In this document: positions 17,201 through 31,562 of the stretch, in pieces
Numbering within the stretch: the first letter of the stretch is position 1
Layout: each line of letters opens with the position of its first letter
NCBI GenBank assembly: GCA_017470605.1
Contig: JAFUYH010000010.1
Location: 82,255-146,254, forward strand
Length of the DNA: 64,000 nucleotides
Source: Treponema sp.
GTDB taxonomy: Bacteria > Spirochaetota > Spirochaetia > Treponematales > Treponemataceae
Direction: 5' to 3'
Made by a program: the position numbers and the translations under genes
Notes under the pieces: generated by a model
Told to the model about the DNA's origin: nothing
What the model saw: the letters and a program-made list of their open reading frames with translations, nothing else
The model's database searches: none

Positions 17201-19859
17201 ACTGGTTTTCAATACATTTACCTACTCTGTTGCAGGCACGCAGAATATTACAAGAAGCCTTACCAGAACTGCGGAACTGGACCTTCGTCTTGAATCAAGC
17301 GACTTGAAGGCAGGTGATACTGCAAAAATCTTTATTAAAGCACCTTATGCGGGTGCAGGCCTTATTACAGTAGAACGCGACAGGGTCTATACAAGCAAAT
17401 GGTTCTCTACAAGTAACCTTTCTACAGAGCAGACTATAGAAATTCCTTACGGACTGGAAGGAAACGGTTACATAAACGTAATGTTTACCAGAGCCGCAAA
17501 TTCAGAAGAAATATTTATGAGTCCTTTCTGTTATGGTGCAGTTCCATTTTCAATTGATAAGGACAACAGGACAAACAAGATTAAGATTGATGTACCAGAA
17601 GAAGTAAAATCAGGAACAGACCTTACCATAAAATATTCATCTTCTGATAAGGGAAAGATTGTAGTATATGCAGTTGATGAAGGAATTCTGCAGGTTGCCG
17701 GCTATTCCATGCCAAATCCTCTTTCTGAATTCTTTAAGAAGCGGGCTCTTGAAGTTTCTACGACTCAGATTCTTGACCTTGTGCTTCCTGAATATGAAAT
17801 TTTACGCGCCATGTCTGCAACCGGTGGTGGAGCCGGAATGGATGAATTAAGCAGGAACTTAAATCCGTTTAAGCGCAAGCAGAACAAGCCGGTTGTTTTC
17901 TGGTCTGGAATTGTGGATACAGATTCTTCTGAGCATGAACTGACCTACCATGTACCGGATTATTTTAACGGAAGCCTCAGGGTTATGGCGGTTGCTGTTT
18001 CCAGCAGGACATTGGGAGCTGCCCAGACCAGCATAAAGGCTACAAACACCTTCATTATTTCTCCAAATACACCTCTTGCAGCAGCCCCTGGAGATGAATT
18101 TGACCTTTCCGTAACGGTTACAAACAATCACAAGGGAAGCGGAGAAAATGCAGCAGTTACATTAACTGCAAAACCTAGCAAGCACCTGGAAATTCTTGGT
18201 GATAAAACTTTCAATCTTAAGATTTCAGAAGGTAAAGACGCAACCGTAAACTTAAAGGTTCGCGCAAAGAAAGAACTTGGAGCCGCAGAAATTACATTCA
18301 CGGCAAATGATTCCACAGAATCATCTAAGTTTACTTCTACAATGAGCGTAAGACCTTCCATGCCTTATCAGATCTGGATTGCATCGGGTTCTACGGACAA
18401 AAAAGAAGCCCAGGTTGATGTAAAACATTCAACTTACAGTGAATATTCAAAAAGAAACCTTTCTGTTGCAAATATACCGGCTTCATTTATGGACGGTCTT
18501 GACTTCTACCTTGCAAATTACCCTTACGGATGTTCAGAACAGGTTACAAGTAAGGCCTACCCTTACCTTTTTGACGATTTTGTAGAGGCAGCAGGAAAGA
18601 CCAGAAAAGATGCAGAAGAAATGGTTAATTCAACTATTGCCATACTGCAATCCAGAATGAAGGATGACGGAAACATAGGCTATTGGACAAATGCCAGCCC
18701 TGCAGACCCTTACATCACCCTCTATGTTGCAGAATTCCTTACAGATGCAAGAAACCGCAACTTCTATGTACCGGCCTCATTCTTCAGCCAGGTTCAGACT
18801 GCCGTAAGAAAAATTGCCGGAGGTTCAGAAGATTCTGATTATTCGCTTTATCTCCGAGCCTACGCAATCTACATTCTTACAAAGGGTGAAATGATTACCA
18901 CAAGTTATATAGAAAGTCTTGAAAATTCCATTACCAGAAGGAATTTCAATCCTGAAAGTTATGAAGGACTTTACCTTGCCGCAAGCTATGCAATGCTCAA
19001 GCAGGATAAACAGGCAAATGCCCTTCTTGGAAAAATTAAATGGAAGAAGAATTTTGATTCATCATGGCTATATCATAACTCCCTGCATTACATTTCTACT
19101 TATATTGATGTAATTGCCCGCTACTTCCCAAGCAGAATTAAAGACATAGACAAAGAAGAAATAGACGAGCTTTGCAGCTATATGTCTAATGCTTATTACA
19201 ATTCAATGTCCACCGCCTCTGCATTAAGAGCCTTTGAAAGCTGGACAGATTCTGCAAGTCCTGAAAATTACAAGGTATTCAGCGTGATTGGAAAAAATGA
19301 AAGTCCTGTAACGATTGCAGGAAAGCCTGTAATGAAGGCAGATTTTGCCCCAGACGCAGAAAAAATCAAGTTCATTTCAGACAAGACAATGCCTATGTAC
19401 TACCAGACATTATGCGCAGGTTATGAAACCGACATTCCAGAAAAGGACGTAAAGAGCGGAATTGAAGTTACCCGCGAATACTGCACTCTTGAAGGCGGAA
19501 AACTTTCTTCTGTAAAAGTCGGAGACGATGTAATGGTAAAGATTTCATTCCGTTCTCTTAAAGGCACTGTAAACAACGTGGCTCTTGTAGACTTGCAGCC
19601 GGCAGGACTTGAAGGCGACATTGAATCCATCAGAAACTTCAGGGATAACAGATGGACTCCTGATTATGTAGACATCCGTGAAGACAGGGTTGTTATTTAC
19701 GCAAGTGCTACAGAAAAAATCCAGACCTTTACTTATACTGCAAAGGCAATAAACTCAGGAACCTTTGTTGTTCCTCCTATGTTTGCAGAAAGCATGTACA
19801 ACAAGGACATAAGGGCAATAGGAGTTGCCGCTCCACTTAAAATTGAAGCGTCAAAATGA
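14271..19859 (+). CDS. Bacterial alpha-2-macroglobulin lipoprotein
   Basis: This 1,862-residue lipoprotein belongs to the bacterial alpha-2-macroglobulin (YfhM/ECAM) family, periplasmic protease traps thought to protect the cell envelope. The start at 14271 gives a signal peptide ending LSLFSC and follows GGGAG; an open frame extends further upstream through the repeat element but has no initiation site. Features are Ig-like MG domains, a TYTV-rich beta region with SDRGMYRPGDTVNLG near 635-650 (a conserved A2M block), and the thioester motif YPYGCSEQ with Cys at about residue 1421. The following alpha/alpha barrel (thioester domain) runs to about 1650. The gene overlaps pbpC by four bases (ATGA), the classic pairing in this family. 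Confidence 0.92.
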   Translation: MKKKLFIILSVFSILSLFSCKKEEYKPNSGKTAPSEKLKLTCRIVEPSTWYGRETPDQLALYFDGSAAKLEDVGKSPSGTVSISPEIAGSWLWENDSSLIFQPTENWKLDTKYKISLGQNLFADNVSVKADISFTTEEFSAELNDTNFAVDPEDPNIKKVYTTISASNPMQKEEIEKFITLTLESKGSKNTVKTNIGFTVSFNKTATEAYIASDNIPMPPKTSELSVNLKAGIKCADGSAYSKHPDSDTVEVPGLSDYVRINNISHSLVKNDDNNYDQVLFIETKGDISAEELEKHLTIYMLPKDRPEQQGWEAVKNYSWYSGDPSITDLVISKSEKIQAKAIPTETPFSSTNSFKFKATPSRSLYIQLSGGLVFHGGYRLEEATSSVIKVREYPKELGILSEGTILSLSGSNKMAMYSRGVRKVYYTLSRIMPKDINHLVSMSNGNMKNFSFNNYNFNENNIAESKSFEKDIYDASDEEISYFSYDFSNDLKADSRKNLANGLFIFKVEGGGMSDKRFILVTDLGFFVKTGTDGKKDVFVQSISTGRPVQNASVSIIGLNGNSLVSIATDKNGHAILPYLSSDDYSAEHKPTAYGVKTSNDLSFMPYSERGRKLDYSNFDVGGIYGQTNPNTLTGYIFSDRGMYRPGDTVNLGLIVKAGDWDIDLSNITFECSVRDANSKTILSKQFQLDSSGFSEINFSTQDYSPTGLYTVSVYRLIQQNNRITSEYLTGTQVKIEEFLPDTLKIAASFNPLPNEGWINPGDIKGSVSLKNLFGTPAAGNEIKAQMTLSPGFPSLRRYKDYRFSDPYYKGKTFEEFLGTKTTDENGEVSFDLNTQKFEKATYCLDFYAEGYVKGGGRSVSQNARTYVSPLKYIIGYKTDGSLSYISRDSVRKVSLLAIDQNLEKTDVKNITLKIEEIKYVSTLVKQYNGQYKYQSVKKSYPLTSAKIDISKDGYEYLLPTGEGGEYKVSIIDDSELVFNTFTYSVAGTQNITRSLTRTAELDLRLESSDLKAGDTAKIFIKAPYAGAGLITVERDRVYTSKWFSTSNLSTEQTIEIPYGLEGNGYINVMFTRAANSEEIFMSPFCYGAVPFSIDKDNRTNKIKIDVPEEVKSGTDLTIKYSSSDKGKIVVYAVDEGILQVAGYSMPNPLSEFFKKRALEVSTTQILDLVLPEYEILRAMSATGGGAGMDELSRNLNPFKRKQNKPVVFWSGIVDTDSSEHELTYHVPDYFNGSLRVMAVAVSSRTLGAAQTSIKATNTFIISPNTPLAAAPGDEFDLSVTVTNNHKGSGENAAVTLTAKPSKHLEILGDKTFNLKISEGKDATVNLKVRAKKELGAAEITFTANDSTESSKFTSTMSVRPSMPYQIWIASGSTDKKEAQVDVKHSTYSEYSKRNLSVANIPASFMDGLDFYLANYPYGCSEQVTSKAYPYLFDDFVEAAGKTRKDAEEMVNSTIAILQSRMKDDGNIGYWTNASPADPYITLYVAEFLTDARNRNFYVPASFFSQVQTAVRKIAGGSEDSDYSLYLRAYAIYILTKGEMITTSYIESLENSITRRNFNPESYEGLYLAASYAMLKQDKQANALLGKIKWKKNFDSSWLYHNSLHYISTYIDVIARYFPSRIKDIDKEEIDELCSYMSNAYYNSMSTASALRAFESWTDSASPENYKVFSVIGKNESPVTIAGKPVMKADFAPDAEKIKFISDKTMPMYYQTLCAGYETDIPEKDVKSGIEVTREYCTLEGGKLSSVKVGDDVMVKISFRSLKGTVNNVALVDLQPAGLEGDIESIRNFRDNRWTPDYVDIREDRVVIYASATEKIQTFTYTAKAINSGTFVVPPMFAESMYNKDIRAIGVAAPLKIEASK

Positions 19860-22237
19860 AAGTAAAGGTTCATGACGGACTAAAAAAAATGCTGAAATCG
19901 CGGAAGGCTAAAATCTGGCTTTCTGTGATTTCAGTGCTTTTATTATCATTGATTATTTTTTCCGCTCATATTATCTACATGAATATTTATGGAAATATTT
20001 ATGACGGAATTGAATTTTCGCCTTCTTACGAAGACAGAAAGGGCAGGCTCCTGCAGGTCTTTCTTACAGAAGACGAACAGTACAGAATCTACAGACCTCT
20101 AAATGACTATCCAAAAGAATTTATAGAAGTCCTTTTGATGCAGGAAGATAAATTCTTTTATTCTCACTTTGGAATAAATCCTGTTGCCATAATAAAAGCA
20201 GGCTGGCAGACTTACGTGAAAAAATCACGGCGCATGGGGGCTTCCACAATCACCATGCAGACGGCAAAATTAAAATACGGCATTTACACAAGGTCAATTC
20301 CGGGAAAACTAAAGCAGATTCGCAAGGCACTTTACCTTGAACTCTGCTTTTCTAAAGATGAAATTCTTGAAGCCTACCTGAACCTTGCCCCATGCGGCTA
20401 TAACATTCAGGGCTTTGAAACGGCCAGCTGGTTTTATTTTGGAAAATCTGTAAAAGACTTGAATCTTTCTGAAAACATCATGCTATGCGTGCTTCCACAA
20501 AATCCGCTGAAAAGAAGTCCCAGCCCTAAAAACACGCCTTCGGAACTTATAGAAGCCCGGAAAGTGCTTTTTTCATCATGGATAGAAAAGCACCCGGAAG
20601 ACAGAGACAAGGCCCTTTACATGGATATGCAGCTGAGCGTGGAGTGCGCCCTTCCAAATGAAGCAAGGCACTTTACGGAAATGCTGCTCTATGAAAAAAA
20701 TATCCGCAGCCAGCAGCCTGTCCGCACCAGCCTGAATCTTGAAATCCAGCAGAAATGCGAAGATATTTTTTACCAGTATCTGAACAGGAACCGCAATTTT
20801 GGAATAAATAACGCGGCAATTCTTCTTGTAGACTGGAAAAACATGGAAATTGTGGCAAATATCGGTTCTGCGAATTACTATGACGACTCTATCGAAGGCA
20901 AGGTGAATGCAACAACTGCAAAACGCTCCCCGGGCTCTACATTAAAGCCTTTCATTTATGCCATGGCTTTGGAACAGGGGCTGATTCAATACCGCACAAT
21001 GCTGAAAGACGTGCCTACTACCTTTAATGAATATTCGCCAGACAACTACGGAAGTATTTTTAAGGGGCCTGTTCAGGCCTGGTTTGCCCTTGGCGACAGC
21101 AGGAATATTCCGGCAATTTATCTGGAGCAGAATCTGAAAGAGAGGAATCTTTATGACTATATGACCCAGGCAGGAGTTACTGGTCTTAAAGAGAGGGAAC
21201 ATTACGGTCTTTCAATTGTTCTTGGTACAGCTGATGTTTCCATGCTGGAACTGGCAGAAATGTACTGCGCAATTCCTAACGGAGGCCTGCAGAAAGAAAT
21301 AAGAAGCACAGTTCAGTCCTCACCTAAAAAAGAAAAGCGGATGCTTACTGCCGAAAGCGCCTACATAGTAAGAAAAATGCTGGAAGAAAATGTGCCCCCC
21401 TACCAGAATAAGCCTCTGGAAATAAAAGACATCCCGGTTGCCTACAAGACAGGAACTTCAATCGGGTTTAAGGATGCCTGGTCTGCTGGAATCTTTGACC
21501 GCTACGTGCTTATTGTCTGGGTGGGAAACTTTGACGGTACAGGCAACAATGCATTTTTAGGACGCCAGACGGCCGCTCCCCTGCTCTTTAACATTGCCTA
21601 CAGCATTCTTTCTGCCACACCGCAAAATGCCCTTTTACCGCCACCTGCCTGCCCGGAAAATGTTACAGAAGTAGAAGTCTGCAGTATTTCCGGCGGCCTT
21701 CCGAATGAAAGCTGCCCTCACACCCAAAAGGCCCTTTTTATTCCGGGAGTTTCCCCGATAGAAAAATGCAAGATTCACAGAAAAATAAACATAGACATAA
21801 GAAGCGGCTACCGCACGGACGAAAGCGGAAAACCTTACGTGAAAACTATCGTAAGGGAATTCTGGCCAAGTGATTTACGGGCCCTTTTTGAAGAAGCAGG
21901 TCTGCCCCGCATTCTTCCGCCATCCTACCCGCCTGATGATTTCCGCCTGGATTACGGCAGGCAGGGCTATCCTCCGCAGATAACTTCTCTTTTGGGAGGA
22001 ACGGACTATATTTACCGCAGAAAAAGCCCGGAAAACAACAAGGTTCTTTTATATGCCGCCTCTGATGCAGACACCACAGAACTCATCTGGTTTAACGGTT
22101 CAGAATTTATAGGCAGGGCTTCTCCAAGTCAGATTCTTGAATGGCCCATAAAACCCGGGATTCATGAAATAACAGTTACAGACCAGAAAGGACGCTCTGA
22201 TTCAATTACAATTTCTGTTATAGAAAGTGAATATTAA
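19856..22237 (+). CDS. pbpC: Penicillin-binding protein 1C
   Basis: This 793-residue bifunctional enzyme is anchored by one N-terminal membrane helix (about 18-42). The glycosyltransferase domain shows LMQEDKFFYSHFGINP with the catalytic Glu and GASTITMQTAKL. The transpeptidase domain has SPGSTLKPF with the nucleophile Ser at about 361, and YKTGTSIGFKDAW, the KTG box. A C-terminal PBP1C-type (BiPBP_C) region follows, with CPENVTEVEVCSISG and ESCPHT near 590-625, and a beta domain at the end. It would polymerise and cross-link peptidoglycan, and the upstream alpha-2-macroglobulin is its usual partner. The two genes are translationally coupled. Confidence 0.94.
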   Translation: MKVKVHDGLKKMLKSRKAKIWLSVISVLLLSLIIFSAHIIYMNIYGNIYDGIEFSPSYEDRKGRLLQVFLTEDEQYRIYRPLNDYPKEFIEVLLMQEDKFFYSHFGINPVAIIKAGWQTYVKKSRRMGASTITMQTAKLKYGIYTRSIPGKLKQIRKALYLELCFSKDEILEAYLNLAPCGYNIQGFETASWFYFGKSVKDLNLSENIMLCVLPQNPLKRSPSPKNTPSELIEARKVLFSSWIEKHPEDRDKALYMDMQLSVECALPNEARHFTEMLLYEKNIRSQQPVRTSLNLEIQQKCEDIFYQYLNRNRNFGINNAAILLVDWKNMEIVANIGSANYYDDSIEGKVNATTAKRSPGSTLKPFIYAMALEQGLIQYRTMLKDVPTTFNEYSPDNYGSIFKGPVQAWFALGDSRNIPAIYLEQNLKERNLYDYMTQAGVTGLKEREHYGLSIVLGTADVSMLELAEMYCAIPNGGLQKEIRSTVQSSPKKEKRMLTAESAYIVRKMLEENVPPYQNKPLEIKDIPVAYKTGTSIGFKDAWSAGIFDRYVLIVWVGNFDGTGNNAFLGRQTAAPLLFNIAYSILSATPQNALLPPPACPENVTEVEVCSISGGLPNESCPHTQKALFIPGVSPIEKCKIHRKINIDIRSGYRTDESGKPYVKTIVREFWPSDLRALFEEAGLPRILPPSYPPDDFRLDYGRQGYPPQITSLLGGTDYIYRRKSPENNKVLLYAASDADTTELIWFNGSEFIGRASPSQILEWPIKPGIHEITVTDQKGRSDSITISVIESEY

Positions 22238-22282
22238 AACCTATAAAAAGATTCCCCATGCTGGCCGGGAATGATAAAAAAA

Positions 22283-22302
22283 CCGGCAGAATATTCTGCC
22301 GG
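22283..22302 (-). terminator. Terminator of the barrel-protein gene
   Basis: A perfect 20-bp palindrome built on CCGGCAGAAT is followed on the reverse strand by TTTTTTT. It lies 48 bp beyond the stop of the 22350-23387 gene and also separates it from the converging pbpC. Confidence 0.85.
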
Positions 22303-22349
22303 CAAAAAGGAATGGACTTAAAACTTTTTATTTTTTTACAATCAGATTA

Positions 22350-23387
22350 TTAGAAAGAATATGTCCAGTAAACTGGGAATGCAAGAGAAGTTGTACTTCC
22401 TGCAATTGTTATATTTGCTCCAGCTCCAACTTCGTTGTTATCGTTGATTGCAAATGTAAGGGCTGGACTGATTCCAACTTCCCATCCGTCTTCATCTGCA
22501 TCAAAGTCAGATTTGAAACTTGCGGCAACAGAAACTGCAAAAGGGTCGGAAATCTGATAGCCGAAAGAAGCGCCAAGGTAGAGGTCAAAGTCTTCATCTT
22601 CATCACCACCAAGAGCAAGAACTGCATCAGCACCGATTGAAATTGCATCTTTTTCAAATGCTACACCAACAGAAGCAAGATTTCCTGCAACATCAGCAAT
22701 GCTTCCGTTGTAAGTAAATCCACCGTTGATTGTAAGGCCTTCTACACCGATGAAAGAAACATAAGCACCGATTGAGCGGTCGTCATTAATGATATTGCGG
22801 AAAGAAGCACCAATCAAAAGAAGGTCTGCAATTTCGTATTCAGCACCGGCATTAAGATATGGATTTGCCCAGTCATCATCACCATCAAACAAAGATGTGA
22901 AATCAAGACCGGCAGCAATTACAAGACCTTCGATAGGACGAATAAAGAGGCCCAAATCACTTCCAATGTTTCCTGCATCTGCAACATTGTCATCTTCTAC
23001 AGGAAGATAAGAACCTGCAAGTGCATAAGCCTTGTGAAAACCGATTCCCAAAAGTTCAACAGGACGGAATTCGATGAAATAATCTTCAACGCTATAGCCT
23101 GCGGCAAAATTTTCCTGACCGATATACAGATAGCCATTATCATTGAGAGTTTTTTCTGTACCGATTCCAAAAAGAATATCAAGACCGAAGTCAAGTTTAT
23201 CAGAAGAGTATTCTACAACAGTTTCGTTTTCAAAACCGGCAAAAGAGCCTTCGAATTCTCCTCCATTAATTTCGATGTTAACAACATCAGAAGACACAGT
23301 GTTTTCAAAAGAAACTTCCTGCGCAAATGCAGCTGCAGCAAATGCAAAGAGAGATGCAGCAAGCACCAATTTTTTTGATTTAATCAT
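22350..23387 (-). CDS. Predicted outer-membrane beta-barrel protein
   Basis: This 345-residue protein has a cleavable signal peptide (MIKSKKLVLAASLFAFAAA, cut after AFA). The mature part is acidic and built of alternating strands, with many GLTINGGFTYNG- and FRPVELLGIGF-type amphipathic segments. It ends in an aromatic residue (TYSF), as outer-membrane barrels do. I recognise no named family; it resembles the many secreted barrel-like proteins of treponemes. It has its own terminator and a 16-bp inverted repeat (GTTAGT / ACTAAC) just before the ribosome binding site at 23400-23415. The function is unknown. Confidence 0.6.
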   Translation of the reverse strand: MIKSKKLVLAASLFAFAAAAFAQEVSFENTVSSDVVNIEINGGEFEGSFAGFENETVVEYSSDKLDFGLDILFGIGTEKTLNDNGYLYIGQENFAAGYSVEDYFIEFRPVELLGIGFHKAYALAGSYLPVEDDNVADAGNIGSDLGLFIRPIEGLVIAAGLDFTSLFDGDDDWANPYLNAGAEYEIADLLLIGASFRNIINDDRSIGAYVSFIGVEGLTINGGFTYNGSIADVAGNLASVGVAFEKDAISIGADAVLALGGDEDEDFDLYLGASFGYQISDPFAVSVAASFKSDFDADEDGWEVGISPALTFAINDNNEVGAGANITIAGSTTSLAFPVYWTYSF

Positions 23388-23500
23388 TTTTTACCCCTTG
23401 TTAGTTTCTACTAACTAATTAATTAAAACTAACGTTGAGATATTATTAAATTCTTAAATCATTGTCAATAATTACAAATTAAGAAAACAATAAAAATCAG

Positions 23501-23905
23501 TTAGATTTTTCCTCTTTCTTTCAGAATAGTTTCTACGTACTCTACCATTTCGTAAACAAGAGCATCGCAGTGAGGTTTTCTCTGACCGCCGGCCGCAGCA
23601 TTTGCACGGAGCAGATCTGCACAATTCAGCATATCGCTATGGCGGCCCTGAAAATCCTTTACAAGTTTCTGAGTAGTAGCAGGATCATCAACATCAAAAA
23701 GGCCTAAAACCATAAGGCCGCCTGTAATTACACCACAGGTAATGCCAGACTTCATTCCGCCGCCAAAGGCAACTGCAAGCTTAAAGGCTGTTTCGTCATC
23801 AAGATCTAGTGACTGAGTAAAAGACATTAAAACAGACTGGGCACAATTGTGATGAGGTTCAACAATTGCGCGGATTTCTTTTGCACGTTCAAGATATTTG
23901 CTCAT
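23501..23905 (-). CDS. C_GCAxxG_C_C family (redox-type) protein
   Basis: This 134-residue cytoplasmic protein fits the family named after its cysteine pattern. The cysteines sit at HHNCAQS (about 21), SGITCGVITGG (about 57), LNCADLL (about 93) and KPHCDALV (about 112), and the GGGMKSGITCG block is the family signature. These proteins are thought to be redox-active or metal-binding; no reaction is known to me. It lies 89 bp downstream of pflA on the same strand, but a hairpin at 23963-23982 with a T-rich follow-up separates the two. Confidence 0.8.
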   Translation of the reverse strand: MSKYLERAKEIRAIVEPHHNCAQSVLMSFTQSLDLDDETAFKLAVAFGGGMKSGITCGVITGGLMVLGLFDVDDPATTQKLVKDFQGRHSDMLNCADLLRANAAAGGQRKPHCDALVYEMVEYVETILKERGKI

Positions 23906-23962
23906 TTTATCTGCTCCTGTGTAAGCCCACTGGTGGGCCGTGTTTTATTGAAAAGCGTTAAG

Positions 23963-23982
23963 AAAATTGCGCAAGCAATTTT
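23963..23982 (-). terminator. Terminator after pflA
   Basis: AAAATTGC and GCAATTTT arms close a GCAA loop; on the reverse strand the stem runs into a T-rich tail. It lies just beyond the pflA stop. Confidence 0.65.
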
Positions 23983-23994
23983 TAGCTTATCCAC

Positions 23995-24768
23995 TTATTC
24001 AGACCAGCGGGTGTATTTATCACATTCAAGAATTTTCTTTGCATTTGCAACACGCTCAAGGGTAGGACTTTCAAGGTCTTTGAGGGGATATTCAATTCCC
24101 AGATCCTTGTATTTCATTGCTCCAAGACCGTGGTACGGAAGCACTTCTACCCTTTCCACATTGCCAAGAGTTCTGATAAAGTCTCTGGTCTGGATAAGAT
24201 ATTCGTCATTATCAGTAATTCCAGGAACAAGAACATGACGAATCCAGATTGGCTTTTTAATTTTATCCAGATAGGCAAACATTTCGCGGATATTTTTTCC
24301 ACTTCTGCCTGTGAGTTTTACATGCTCCTCTTCATTAATGTGCTTAATATCCATCAGAAGAATATCAGTTACTTCCATAAGACGCTGAAATTTTGCAAAC
24401 CATTCTTTGTCAGCTTCGCTTGCGTCCGGGGCTTCTCCGTTACGGAAGGGGGCACCCGCAGTATCGATGCAGGTATTTATTCCGCGTTTTTTTGCTTCCG
24501 TAAAGAGTTCAATCAGAAAATCGATTTGAAAAAGAGGCTCTCCACCGCTAACGGTAATTCCGCCTTTGGCTCCCCAGTAGGCACGGCAAGTTTCTGCTTC
24601 TTCCAAAAGCTGCTCTACAGTATACAGTTTACCGTCCTTCATATTCCATGTATCTGGGTTATGACAGTAAAGACAACGGAGCGGACAACCTGAGAAGAAA
24701 ATGATAAAACGAACTCCAGGACCGTCTGCCGCTCCAAAACTCTCCAGCTGGTGAATATAGCCTTTCAT
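23995..24768 (-). CDS. pflA: Pyruvate formate-lyase activating enzyme
   Basis: This 257-residue radical-SAM enzyme would place the glycyl radical on pyruvate formate-lyase. The cluster motif is FFSGCPLRCLYCHNP near residue 28-42 (CxxxCxxC), preceded by SFGAADGPGVRFI, the family's typical N-terminus, and followed by GGITVSGGEPLFQ. MDIKHIN and LPYHGLGAMKY are also characteristic. An insertion of about ten residues (FRNGEAPDASEADKEW) lies near residue 105. The pflB gene is 8 kb away in the same orientation, not adjacent. Assignment as the PflB partner rather than another glycyl-radical activase is inferred, since pflB is the only such enzyme seen here. Confidence 0.9.
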   Translation of the reverse strand: MKGYIHQLESFGAADGPGVRFIIFFSGCPLRCLYCHNPDTWNMKDGKLYTVEQLLEEAETCRAYWGAKGGITVSGGEPLFQIDFLIELFTEAKKRGINTCIDTAGAPFRNGEAPDASEADKEWFAKFQRLMEVTDILLMDIKHINEEEHVKLTGRSGKNIREMFAYLDKIKKPIWIRHVLVPGITDNDEYLIQTRDFIRTLGNVERVEVLPYHGLGAMKYKDLGIEYPLKDLESPTLERVANAKKILECDKYTRWSE

Positions 24769-24808
24769 AAAATGCCTCTTATAAAATAATGTTGATTATA
24801 CAGAAAAT

Positions 24809-24887
24809 CGGCTCTTTGTACTAGGAGGGAGGGGGGAACTTGCTGACCTGCGTGCGGGGAACAGAGGGCGGGGTGTACGAAGAGCCG
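24809..24887 (-). other. Long-loop inverted repeat between rluA-type gene and pflA
   Basis: CGGCTCTTTGTAC at 24809-24821 pairs with GTACGAAGAGCCG at 24875-24887 (12 of 13, remaining pair G-U). The 53-base interior is very GC-rich and purine-biased, unlike its surroundings. It occupies the 149-bp gap between the two reverse-strand genes. It could be a transcriptional attenuator or a small RNA; no T-tract follows, so it is not a simple terminator. Confidence 0.4.
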
Positions 24888-24917
24888 GGAATACAAGGCC
24901 ACATTTTGCAGTCGAAA

Positions 24918-25655
24918 CTAGCGGGAAAATGACTCCCAGGAAGCCGGCTCGGGAACTTCAAACTTCAGTTTTTCGCCGGTAAAGGGATGGGTGAACTCCA
25001 GAGTGCGTGCATGCAAACAGAGCCGGCCCAGAGGATTTTCACCTGAACGGTGCTCCATGTCTCCTAACAGGGGGTAGCCGGCGGCCGCCAGATGCGCCCT
25101 TATCTGGTTTTTCTTTCCGGTATCAAGTTCCAGCTCAAAAAGCAGGTATTTCTTGCCGGCTTTTATCACTTTGTAGTGGGTGCAGGCCGGCTCCGTGCGG
25201 AAGGGATGCCCCTTCTTATCGGTAGCCCCTGGCTTTGGAACAAAGCCGATATTGTAAGCATTTTTGGCCAGAGGAGCATTTATCTCCCCCTCAGAACCGG
25301 GGCGGGCATCAATTTCAAAGGGCAGAACCCTCATTTTTGGAGCGCGGTATGTAAGGGCACGGTATACCCGCCCGCTTACCATTTTATGCCAGCTGTCCAT
25401 GATTTTAGTCTGAGCCTTTTCTGTGAGGGCAAACATCATTACCCCGCTGGTTTCGCGGTCAAGACGGTGAACGGCATAAGGATGGTGGCGGCCGTTTGCA
25501 AGCCCGCGGGCACGCAGCAATTCTTCCAGCACAGACTGAGCCGTGCGCCCCTTAAAGCCCGGAAAAGGCACGCTTAAAATACCTTCAGGCTTATTTATAA
25601 CCGCCAGATGCTCGTCGTAATATAAAATGTCAATCTTCTGATGTCTGCCTTCCAT
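24918..25655 (-). CDS. RluA-family pseudouridine synthase
   Basis: This 245-residue enzyme would convert specific uridines in rRNA or tRNA to pseudouridine. The catalytic motif HRLDRETSGVMMF has its Asp at about residue 66. Other family blocks are INKPEGILSVP, YKVIKAGKKYLLFELELDTGKKNQIRAHL and GRLCLHARTLEFTHPFTGE. It lacks the N-terminal S4 domain of longer RluA/RluD proteins, so it is a short single-domain type and its target cannot be named. The gene is more GC-rich than its neighbours and lies 48 bp downstream of the GH5 gene on the same strand. Confidence 0.92.
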   Translation of the reverse strand: MEGRHQKIDILYYDEHLAVINKPEGILSVPFPGFKGRTAQSVLEELLRARGLANGRHHPYAVHRLDRETSGVMMFALTEKAQTKIMDSWHKMVSGRVYRALTYRAPKMRVLPFEIDARPGSEGEINAPLAKNAYNIGFVPKPGATDKKGHPFRTEPACTHYKVIKAGKKYLLFELELDTGKKNQIRAHLAAAGYPLLGDMEHRSGENPLGRLCLHARTLEFTHPFTGEKLKFEVPEPASWESFSR

Positions 25656-25703
25656 AGCGGCTATTCTATCACTTTAAGCAAGCCACGTCATCTACTGCTT
25701 TTT

Positions 25704-31478
<5,775 letters not shown>

Positions 31479-31484
31479 ATTTGA

Positions 31485-31513
31485 ATTGTACAACAGCTTG
31501 TCAAAGGCGTCAT
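31485..31513 (-). promoter_or_regulatory. Promoter of the GH29-GH2-GH5 operon
   Basis: On the reverse strand TACAAT ends six bases before the GH29 ATG and a weak -35 (ATGACG) is 17 bases upstream. A weak -35 suits activation by the divergent AraC protein; the 84-bp intergenic gap would hold its site. Confidence 0.5.
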
Positions 31514-31562
31514 TAAACGATATTCTCAAAATATAACAATATGAATATTTAAAGGTGATTTT

